A stretch of DNA of 12,056 nucleotides from Firmicutes bacterium UBA3910. Its GTDB lineage: Bacteria > Bacillota > Limnochordia > Darwinibacteriales > Darwinibacteriaceae. The translations under genes were made by a program, and so were the position numbers. Shown here one piece after another: positions 1 to 6,384 of this stretch (positions are counted from its first letter, which is position 1; each line of letters begins with the position of its first letter). The notes under the pieces are model-generated. The model saw only the letters and a list, made by a program, of their open reading frames with translations. It had not been told where the DNA came from and searched no databases. Location: positions 5,055-17,110 of the forward strand of contig DGFC01000040.1 of NCBI GenBank assembly GCA_002391465.1. Reading direction: 5' to 3'.

Positions 1-1764
1 CAATTCTACAACCACCACGGCATAAACTTTATTGCCTTCGGGCGGGCCATTTTAGTGAACCTGCGGGAACGCAGCTTTGCCCAGGGCGGCGGCACGATTA
101 CGATGCAGCTTGCCCGTAACGTGTTTCTAACCCAGAAAAAGACGATCATGCGCAAACTGGAGGAGTTTCTCTGGGCGGTGCAGATCGAACGGAAATACTC
201 CAAGGATGAGATCCTTGAGGCATACATGAATGAGTTTTACCTCAACCATGGCGCCTACGGCATCGAAGCGGGCGCCCGCACGTATTTCGGCAAATCTGCC
301 AAGGACCTTACGGTGGCTGAGGCAGCTCTGTTGGCTGGGGTAATTCGCTGGCCAACCCGCTATTCTCCCTTCGTCAACCCTGATATTGCCCTGGAGCGGC
401 GTAATTTCGTGCTCAGGCGTATGGAGGAAGTAGGCTTTTTGACGGCGGAGGAAGCTGCGGAGGCCAAGGCTGAACCGATCGTTTTGGCCGAACGGCAGCA
501 GCGCGTTGTTCGGGCCAGCTACTTCGTTGACTACGTCACGCAGCAGCTGGTAGAACGTTACGGTGAAGCGGCGGTGTTTGGCGGCGGCCTACACGTGTAT
601 ACCACCCTCGATCTTGATATGCAGTTAGCTGCGGAAAAAGTACTCAAGGATGGTCTACCGGTGAATCAAGATCATGACGGACCCTTAACCCAACCCCAGG
701 GTGCAGTTGTGGCCTTAGTGCCCCAGACAGGCGAGATCAGGGTTATGGTTGGCGGACGGGGTGAGGATCGTTTCAACCGTGCCACCCAGGCACTGCGCTC
801 CCCGGGTTCGGCAATCAAGGTATTCCTTTATACTGCCGCTATTGACCTGGGGATCACAGCCGCAGATGTTTATGTGGATGAACCAACGGACTTTGAGGTG
901 CCCTCGGGCGAGATTTGGAGCCCGCAAAACTATTATGAGACATTCGCAGGCCCGGTTACTATCCGCGAAGCAATTGAGGACTCCCTCAACGTAATTGCAG
1001 CTCAAGTTGCAGCCGAAATCGGGCCACAGACCATTATTGAGTACGGCAAGAAAATGGGTATTACAACGTTTGTTGAACAGGGTAGAGTCAACGATGTGGG
1101 CCTGGCTCCCCTTGCTCTGGGCGGTATGACTAAGGGGGTCTCCCCCCTGGAACTGGCCACAGCCTACGGCGTTTTAGCCAACCAGGGCATTAAGACTGAG
1201 CCCTTCGCCATCTTAAAGGTGACCGATTCTTACGGTCGGGTGTTGGAGGAGCATCAGGTCAAACAGACGGTTGTCCTCAGCGAACAGACCAGTTACCTGA
1301 TGACTGACCTATTGCGGGGTGTAATTGAACGGGGAACGGGCAAAAATGCCAATATTGGCCGGCCTGCAGCCGGTAAAACCGGTACACACTCCGATTATCA
1401 GGATGGTTGGTTTGTGGGATATACGCCTGACCTGGTGTCAGTTGTCTGGTTTGGCGAAGATATTCCCCGGCGCATGGTTTACAGGGGAGTTCGCTACGGT
1501 TCTTGGAATGCGGCAACACTCTGGGCCCAGTTCATGCGGGAAGCTTTGAAGGACACACCGGTGAAGGATTTCCCCAAACCCACAGGCTTGGTTGAGGGCA
1601 TCCTCATCGATACGAAGACGGGACTGTTGGTTAAGGACGGCTGCGATCTACCTGCGGACGAAACGAGACGTGAAATCTTCATCCAGGGCACTGAGCCCAC
1701 GGAGTATTCCCCTCGCTGTTCCAGGCCCTGGTGGCAGAGCCTTCCCTTCTTACCCGGTAGATAA
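1..1764 (+). CDS. Class A (bifunctional) penicillin-binding protein, PBP1A type, 5' end missing
   Basis: A membrane-anchored enzyme that polymerises glycan strands (GT51 transglycosylase) and cross-links peptides (transpeptidase) outside the membrane. The frame is open from base 1, where it reads FYNHHGI, the tail of GT51 motif 1. The GTG at 55 is therefore internal, and the membrane anchor and first catalytic Glu lie upstream of the window. GT51 signals follow: GGGTITMQLARN (about 91-126), RKLEEFLWAVQIERKYSKDE and ILEAYMN. The transpeptidase domain has SAIK (nucleophile Ser codon 808-810), SLN (982-990) and KTGT (1375-1386). A tail of about 70 residues with two Cys follows the transpeptidase domain. 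No frameshift is seen. lepB starts 24 bases downstream with no terminator between, so the two are probably co-transcribed. PBP1A, PBP1F and similar subtypes cannot be separated without the N-terminus. Confidence 0.95.
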   Translation, partial: QFYNHHGINFIAFGRAILVNLRERSFAQGGGTITMQLARNVFLTQKKTIMRKLEEFLWAVQIERKYSKDEILEAYMNEFYLNHGAYGIEAGARTYFGKSAKDLTVAEAALLAGVIRWPTRYSPFVNPDIALERRNFVLRRMEEVGFLTAEEAAEAKAEPIVLAERQQRVVRASYFVDYVTQQLVERYGEAAVFGGGLHVYTTLDLDMQLAAEKVLKDGLPVNQDHDGPLTQPQGAVVALVPQTGEIRVMVGGRGEDRFNRATQALRSPGSAIKVFLYTAAIDLGITAADVYVDEPTDFEVPSGEIWSPQNYYETFAGPVTIREAIEDSLNVIAAQVAAEIGPQTIIEYGKKMGITTFVEQGRVNDVGLAPLALGGMTKGVSPLELATAYGVLANQGIKTEPFAILKVTDSYGRVLEEHQVKQTVVLSEQTSYLMTDLLRGVIERGTGKNANIGRPAAGKTGTHSDYQDGWFVGYTPDLVSVVWFGEDIPRRMVYRGVRYGSWNAATLWAQFMREALKDTPVKDFPKPTGLVEGILIDTKTGLLVKDGCDLPADETRREIFIQGTEPTEYSPRCSRPWWQSLPFLPGR

Positions 1765-1788
1765 CACAAACCACGGAGGGTATGAGAC

Positions 1789-2298
1789 ATGATTACTTTT
1801 GATTACCTATGGAAAGAATGGATTCTGCCATTTATCCACGCGGCCTTCTGGGCAGCCTTGATTATTATCTTCGTCGTTCAGTCTTTTCGAGTAGACGGGA
1901 TATCTATGGAAAATACGCTCTATGATGGTGAACGCATATTCGTAGAAAAGGTATCATACCGTTTTCGGGAACCGCGGCGGGGCGAAATCATTGTCTTGAA
2001 GGCACCCGCTGGAAAACTGATCAAGCGCGTCATTGCCGTTGGTGGAGATGTGATTCAGGAGCGGAGCGGCGTGATTTACATCAACGGCGTACCCCAAGAG
2101 GAAGAATACGTCACCCACAAAACCAACATGAACTGGGGTCCCATTATAGTACCCGAAGGCCATGTGTGGGTAATGGGTGATAACCGCCCCCGCAGTGATG
2201 ACAGCCGAGGCAGCGTAGGATTTCTCTCAACCGCAGATATTGTGGGCCGAGCAATAGTTCGTTACTGGCCCCTTAATCGGGTGGGGAGCATCTACTGA
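1789..2298 (+). CDS. lepB: Type I signal peptidase
   Basis: Cleaves signal peptides from exported preproteins at the outer face of the membrane with a Ser/Lys dyad. The 169-residue length is typical of Gram-positive SipS-like enzymes. One N-terminal membrane segment (about residues 12-31) is followed by box B, GISMENTLYDGE, with nucleophile Ser39. Box D, LIKRVIAVGGD, carries the general base Lys79. Box E is GDNRPRSDDSRGSVGF. Box B has Asn where SMxPTL has Pro; from memory this SMENTL form occurs in other bacterial enzymes, so it is probably functional. The ATG at 1789 has a GGAGGG ribosome site at 1775-1780, eight bases upstream. The gene follows the PBP gene closely and ends at a strong terminator shared with mutS2. 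Which preproteins it processes cannot be told from context. Confidence 0.96.
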   Translation: MITFDYLWKEWILPFIHAAFWAALIIIFVVQSFRVDGISMENTLYDGERIFVEKVSYRFREPRRGEIIVLKAPAGKLIKRVIAVGGDVIQERSGVIYINGVPQEEEYVTHKTNMNWGPIIVPEGHVWVMGDNRPRSDDSRGSVGFLSTADIVGRAIVRYWPLNRVGSIY

Positions 2299-2310
2299 AA
2301 CTAGAGAACA

Positions 2311-2340
2311 AAAAACGGGCCAACGGCCCGTTTTCTTCTT
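2311..2340. terminator. Bidirectional intrinsic terminator between convergent lepB and mutS2
   Basis: A perfect 10-bp stem (AAAACGGGCC, 2312-2321, with GGCCCGTTTT, 2325-2334) and a three-base AAC loop. The plus strand continues TTTTCTTCTTT, and the minus strand continues into TTTTTTGTTCT, so it can stop transcription from both sides. The plus-strand T tract runs into the mutS2 stop codon (2340-2342), and lepB stops only 13 bases before the stem. Confidence 0.92.
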
Positions 2341-4688
2341 TAGCTGGGTAAACGCATTTCCACTACTGTCACGCCATGTCCACCTTGATTGGGGGCGGCG
2401 TAATAGGCGTCCCGCACATGGGGGTGGGAGCCTAAGTATCTCTGCACTGCCTCCCCTAACACCCCGGTACCCTTCCCATGGATAATCCGTACACGAGAAA
2501 GGGAAGACAGGACGACGTCATCAAGGTATTTATCAACCAGGGCTAAGCCCTCCTCCACCGTCTTGCCCCTGAGGTCAATTTCATCCCGGATTGAGCTGCT
2601 CTTACCTAATCGTCCGCGGCTGACCGGCTGCCTTTTAGCTTGCGATGCCGTCTTCTTGGCAGCCACGCGCTCCAGGTCTTCCACCTTAAGGGTTACCTTC
2701 ATGATTCCCACCTGAACCTGCACTTCCCCACCGCTGGTCGGTGGCTCCAGCACAAAGCCGGTCTGCTTCAAACTCTTGACAAACACCTCTTCACCCTGTT
2801 TTAGATCGGTCGGTCCTGCTGCCTTGGGCTTCTGTTTCTGCTTCACAGTCAGCTGTTCCTGCCTAGCACTCAGCTCCTGCCTGTATGTCTTCACATGTTC
2901 CTCCAGCTCGGCAAGACCTTGCTGGCGGGCTTGCCCGAGGATCCAGTTCAGTTCGGCTTGGGTCTCCTTAATTAAGCGCTGAGCCTCCTGCCTTGCCTCA
3001 TCCATGAGCTCCGCTCGCTTTTCCTCCAACTCCAACAGGCGTCTCGCGTAACGCTCCTTCAACTCCGTGTACTCTGCCTTATAACGCTCGGCGCTAGCCC
3101 GATCCCGCTCTGCCAGGCGTCTGTTCGATTCCATTTCGGCGATGATATCCTCCACCTTGACGTGATCAGAGGATAACAAGGCCTGGGCATGCTCCAAAAT
3201 CTCCTCACCCAGTCCCAAGCGGCGCGAAATGGCAAAGGCATTGCTCTTACCTGGTATACCAACTGCCAAGCGATAGGTGGGTTGCAGCGTTTCTATGTCA
3301 AACTCGACGCTGGCGTTTTCTACTCCAGGATAACTGTAGGCGTAGCTTTTTAAAGCGGAGTAGTGGGTAGTGGCTACAGTACGTATGCCGCGCTGTCTTA
3401 AGTACTCCAAGATGGCGGTGGCCAAGGCCGCCCCTTCCGTTGGATCCGTTCCCGCTCCCAGTTCGTCTAAGAGAACCAGGGAGTTGGGGCCCAGCACTTT
3501 AAGGATCTCCACAATAGTGGTGAGATGGGATGAAAAGGTGCTCAGGCTCTGCTCAATACTCTGCTCATCGCCGATGTCCGCGTAAATCCCCTGGAAAACG
3601 GCTAGTTCCGAACCAGGATCAGCAGGAACATGCAGGCCTGCCTGGGCCATCAGGGAAAAAAGGCCTATAGTCTTCAACGTTACCGTTTTACCGCCTGTGT
3701 TAGGACCGGTGATAACCAATACATGGAAATCGTCTCCCAACCAAACATCTATGGGAACAACCTTGCCAGTAAGTAGGGGGTGTCTCCCCCGTTTTATGTT
3801 TATTCTCCCCTCAACGTTCATGGTCGGCTCTACGGCTTCTATCTTGCGGCTAAAACGGGCTCGAGCGAAGATGGTGTCCAGCTCTGTCAAAACCTCCAAG
3901 TTAGCACGGAGTTCGTCCACTTTTTCGCCCACCAGTCCGCTCAGGCGCTTTAAGATCCTTTCGATCTCCGCCTCTTCCTCCCGCTTCGCCACGTTGAGGT
4001 CGTTATTCATCTCCACCGAAAAGGCCGGTTCCATAAACAAAGTGGCCCCACTACCGGACTGATCGTGCACGATACCCTGGAAGCGATTGCGGTATTCACT
4101 GCGCACAGGCACAACGTATCTACCGTTGCGCACAGTAATTATGGGATCCTGGAGCACCTTCTGCATGCCCGGTGAATGGAGCAGTGCTTCTAGTCTATCC
4201 CGCAGCCGACTCTCCAGAGTACGCATTCTGCTTCGCAGCCTAGCGAGCTCAGGCGAAGCGTGGTCCCGCACGTAACCCTCCGGGTGGATACAGCGTTCTA
4301 TCTCCTCTTTTAGTGTCCTAGCTGGAACCAGTGAACCTGCCAATTCGGAAACCGGCCCCGATTCTTCAGCAAAATATGTCTTCAGCTGTTCAACGCAGTA
4401 CAGGAAATCAGCCAGTGACAGAAGCTGGTCAGTCTCTAGAATGCCTCCCAACTCTGCCTTACCCAGGGCTGCGCCAATATCAGTGGCACCGCCAAAGGGA
4501 GCGTCGCCGTAGGCGTTGATCAGGCGCACCGCATCGCTCGTTAGGGCGAGATGGTGTTTTATCTGTTCCAGGTCGGTAGAGGGCATCAGCCCTTCCAGCC
4601 GTGTTTTGCTCAACGAAAAACTGGCCTGGGACGCAACCATCTGGCGCACCTTCGGCCATTCCAATACTCTAAGGCTTTTTTCGTTCAT
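2340..4688 (-). CDS. mutS2: MutS2: MutS-family ATPase with C-terminal Smr domain
   Basis: A 782-residue protein, the normal MutS2 length, without the mismatch-recognition domain of MutS1. Core and clamp regions fill about residues 1-300. The ABC-type ATPase follows: Walker A GPNTGGKT (328-335), signature region STFSSHL (383-389), Walker B LVLLDELGAGTDP (404-416) and switch TTHYSALK (440-447). A charged coiled coil (about 515-620) leads to a KOW-like segment (about 628-672) and a C-terminal Smr domain with IDLRG (704-708) and HGKGTG (737-742). In Bacillus subtilis MutS2 has been described as recognising collided ribosomes and promoting their rescue; older work in other bacteria linked it to suppressing recombination. 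The role here is inferred from the family. The ATG is 24 bases after the amidase stop, with a modest GGTGGT ribosome site, so translation probably depends on co-transcription with the amidase gene. Confidence 0.97.
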   Translation of the reverse strand: MNEKSLRVLEWPKVRQMVASQASFSLSKTRLEGLMPSTDLEQIKHHLALTSDAVRLINAYGDAPFGGATDIGAALGKAELGGILETDQLLSLADFLYCVEQLKTYFAEESGPVSELAGSLVPARTLKEEIERCIHPEGYVRDHASPELARLRSRMRTLESRLRDRLEALLHSPGMQKVLQDPIITVRNGRYVVPVRSEYRNRFQGIVHDQSGSGATLFMEPAFSVEMNNDLNVAKREEEAEIERILKRLSGLVGEKVDELRANLEVLTELDTIFARARFSRKIEAVEPTMNVEGRINIKRGRHPLLTGKVVPIDVWLGDDFHVLVITGPNTGGKTVTLKTIGLFSLMAQAGLHVPADPGSELAVFQGIYADIGDEQSIEQSLSTFSSHLTTIVEILKVLGPNSLVLLDELGAGTDPTEGAALATAILEYLRQRGIRTVATTHYSALKSYAYSYPGVENASVEFDIETLQPTYRLAVGIPGKSNAFAISRRLGLGEEILEHAQALLSSDHVKVEDIIAEMESNRRLAERDRASAERYKAEYTELKERYARRLLELEEKRAELMDEARQEAQRLIKETQAELNWILGQARQQGLAELEEHVKTYRQELSARQEQLTVKQKQKPKAAGPTDLKQGEEVFVKSLKQTGFVLEPPTSGGEVQVQVGIMKVTLKVEDLERVAAKKTASQAKRQPVSRGRLGKSSSIRDEIDLRGKTVEEGLALVDKYLDDVVLSSLSRVRIIHGKGTGVLGEAVQRYLGSHPHVRDAYYAAPNQGGHGVTVVEMRLPS

Positions 4689-4712
4689 GTTATACCACCA
4701 CCACAGCTTACT

Positions 4713-5417
4713 TTAACGCTGTTCTGCAAAATAGTCTTCAATCCCGAGCAGAATTCCCCTTGCCACCTCCAGCCGGTAGCTGGGCTTGGCCAAAAGCTCC
4801 GCTTCCTGGGGATTGCTTACAAACCCGATCTCTACTAACGCGGCAGGGATGTTGGTGTTACGCAGGACATAGAAGCTGCTTCGCTTAACACCCAGATCGG
4901 CCGACTTGAGCTGTTTCACCAAGGACCGCTGTAGCGATTCTGCCAACAGGAGATCCTGGGGTTTGTAAAAATGCACCGATGTACCCCTAATTGAGGCATC
5001 ATCGTTCCAATCATTATGCAGTGAAATATATACATCCCCTCCACTGCGGTTTGCAGTGGCAGTCCTAGCAGCCAGCGGCTCAACTTCCCCGGGCACATGG
5101 CGGTAACGCGTCATAACCACTTCGGCACCTGCTTCTTCCAGCATACCCTTTAGCTCCCAGGCAATGGCCAAGACATTCTCCGCTTCAGTAGTGGGCCCAA
5201 CTCCTACAGAGCCGGGATCACTTCCGCCGTGACCAGGGTCCAAGACAATCACTTTGCCGGCCAAATTGGTTGGGCTCCAAAGAACTCCCCCACCGGAGCG
5301 GGGGACATTCTGGGCTGACCTGGGCAGACCGAAATCCGCCACGCCGGAAAAGAAGAGGAAAGCTAGCATCAAAACTGTGGCCCAGAGGCTGGAATACACC
5401 GTCATCTTTTTTCCCAC
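4713..5417 (-). CDS. N-acetylmuramoyl-L-alanine amidase (Amidase_3), CwlD-like
   Basis: A zinc amidase that cuts the bond between MurNAc and the stem peptide. The 234 residues start with a hydrophobic signal or anchor (about residues 7-26), then a catalytic domain from about 55: VIVLDPGHGGSDPG (zinc His63), TEAENVLAIA (probable zinc Glu78), YISLHNDW (zinc His134) and AALVEIGFVSN (catalytic Glu196). Size and single-domain layout match CwlD, the spore-cortex amidase, but the DLGVKRSSFYVLRNTNIPAA stretch is also typical of general AmiC/CwlC-type enzymes, so I give no symbol. The start is GTG at 5417, backed by an AGGGGG tract about nine bases upstream; an in-frame ATG lies at 5405. It is separated from cvpA by a terminator, so it should have its own promoter, which I could not identify convincingly. 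mutS2 follows after 24 bases. Confidence 0.93.
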   Translation of the reverse strand: MGKKMTVYSSLWATVLMLAFLFFSGVADFGLPRSAQNVPRSGGGVLWSPTNLAGKVIVLDPGHGGSDPGSVGVGPTTEAENVLAIAWELKGMLEEAGAEVVMTRYRHVPGEVEPLAARTATANRSGGDVYISLHNDWNDDASIRGTSVHFYKPQDLLLAESLQRSLVKQLKSADLGVKRSSFYVLRNTNIPAALVEIGFVSNPQEAELLAKPSYRLEVARGILLGIEDYFAEQR

Positions 5418-5428
5418 TATCCTCTACC

Positions 5429-5457
5429 CCCTACTGCCTCTTATTCAGGCAGCAGGG
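5429..5457 (-). promoter_or_regulatory. Hairpin in the amidase leader overlapping the ribosome-binding region
   Basis: In the minus-strand RNA, CCCUGCUGCCU (5457-5447) can pair with AGGCAGUAGGG (5439-5429) around the loop GAAUAAG: 11 pairs, one of them G-U. The 3' arm contains AGGG, the first part of the AGGGGG tract just upstream of the amidase GTG. No T tract follows, so it is not a terminator. A smaller 6-bp hairpin (ACTGGC/GCCAGT, 5487-5501) lies upstream. The structure is seen in the sequence; a regulatory role is inference. Confidence 0.45.
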
Positions 5458-5511
5458 CCCCATACCTTTAAGTAAATACAGGTGGTACTGGCAGGGCCAG
5501 TCAGAATGACC

Positions 5512-5536
5512 AAGAAAACCCCGCTGAACGCGGGGT
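5512..5536 (-). terminator. Intrinsic terminator after cvpA
   Basis: On the minus strand ACCCCGC (5536-5530) pairs with GCGGGGT (5524-5518) around a five-base loop, then TTTTCTT. It begins three bases after the cvpA stop codon, so it marks the end of the pheS-pheT-zapA-cvpA unit and makes the amidase-mutS2 pair a separate unit. Confidence 0.88.
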
Positions 5537-5539
5537 CGG

Positions 5540-6073
5540 TTACAACAGCCAGTTGGGACGAACCCAGTTCTCGGGCCAATACTCATCCAGGTACTCAGAA
5601 ACCAACGGGACCAGTGTGCCTACCCTTTGGGCAACGATGGACTCGGTCATGATCTGGTCCACAATACCGATTTGAAAGGAGCTGAATACCAAAAGGAGCA
5701 CCATCACCACGAGGCCGACTTTGACCGCTCCAAAGGCAGCGCCACCAAGGTGATCAAGCACCGCAAAGGGTGTGAAACTTATGGCCTTTGCCCACAGGTT
5801 GCCGATCACGACCGCGAGCAGGGCAACTCCCATGAGTAGGGCAACAAAAGCAATCGCCTGGGCCTGCCAAGGCGTGAGTGGATATCTCTCGGTCAAAATC
5901 ACAGCAACACTGCTGTAGCCGTGAAAAGCGATGACCAGAGCCACCACTGCTCCCAACAGGCTGAACAGTTCGCGCACCAATCCCTTTCGATAGCCTTTCA
6001 ACAAACCGAGGATTGCAAACACTAAGACGGCCAGGTCAAGCCATTTGCCAATCAACCCCATCACCACTCTCAC
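5540..6073 (-). CDS. CvpA family membrane protein
   Basis: A small integral membrane protein of 177 residues with four predicted membrane segments (about 9-26, 36-53, 69-92 and 111-132). The KGYRKGLVRELFSLLG stretch after the first segment is typical of the CvpA family. The E. coli member was named for colicin V production; in Firmicutes the biochemical function is not established, and I infer none. The chosen start is a GTG one base after the zapA stop (TGATGTG), which would suit translational coupling. An ATG four codons downstream (6061) is equally possible, since neither has a strong ribosome site. It is the last gene of the pheST-zapA unit, and a similar zapA-cvpA pairing is, as I recall, common in Firmicutes. 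Confidence 0.85.
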   Translation of the reverse strand: MRVVMGLIGKWLDLAVLVFAILGLLKGYRKGLVRELFSLLGAVVALVIAFHGYSSVAVILTERYPLTPWQAQAIAFVALLMGVALLAVVIGNLWAKAISFTPFAVLDHLGGAAFGAVKVGLVVMVLLLVFSSFQIGIVDQIMTESIVAQRVGTLVPLVSEYLDEYWPENWVRPNWLL

Positions 6074-6074
6074 A

Positions 6075-6335
6075 TCAGTCTGCTTCTTTCAACAGGGCCA
6101 ACAGCTCCTCGTGCTCCTCCTTTAGTTGTTCCAATTCGTTAGCAATGTTCAAGGCCACTAAGATGGCCGCTTGGTGGCGAGGAAGTAATGGGTTGCTAGC
6201 ATGCACTTCCTGCAAGCGGGCATCAATTGAAGCGGCCAACTGCTTGATGTAATCGGGAGCCGCGCTCCCTCTTACTATATGCTCCTCACCGAATATCTGG
6301 ACTCGCACAGAGGTAATTTCCCGTTGTGAATTCAT
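6075..6335 (-). CDS. zapA: Cell division protein ZapA
   Basis: ZapA binds FtsZ and promotes bundling and Z-ring assembly at midcell. From the ATG at 6335 the protein has 86 residues, close to the length of Bacillus ZapA. It opens with the family pattern SVRVQIFGEEHIVRG, followed by DYIKQLAASIDARLQEV and a C-terminal helix (about 53-84, with ALNIANELEQLKEE) able to form the coiled coil through which ZapA multimerises. The open frame extends upstream to 6404, but that would overlap the end of pheT and adds nothing family-like. The ATG at 6335 has a GGGAGGGG ribosome site about five bases upstream. pheT ends 49 bases before it, with no terminator seen, so zapA is probably read from the pheST transcript. 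Confidence 0.93.
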   Translation of the reverse strand: MNSQREITSVRVQIFGEEHIVRGSAAPDYIKQLAASIDARLQEVHASNPLLPRHQAAILVALNIANELEQLKEEHEELLALLKEAD

Positions 6336-6384
6336 GCCCACCCCTCCCTCGCTACACAATTCTACTTCTAACAGCGTTTTCCTG

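Noticed and set aside
749..994. Plus-strand frame inside the PBP gene
   Set aside because: Shadow frame: the PBP frame carries the SxxK, SxN and KTG motifs through the same region.
1909..1932. SMENTL in place of SMxPTL in LepB as a sign of loss of function
   Set aside because: Ser39, Lys79 and box E are intact and, from memory, SMENTL occurs in other active signal peptidases.
3697..4062. 121-codon plus-strand frame opposite mutS2
   Set aside because: Antisense shadow of the mutS2 core and Walker A region; no ribosome site or recognisable motif.
5481..5501. GGTGGTAC near a small hairpin as a second T-box-like element
   Set aside because: It lacks the full T-box sequence, a specifier loop and an attenuator, and is on the wrong strand for the amidase gene.
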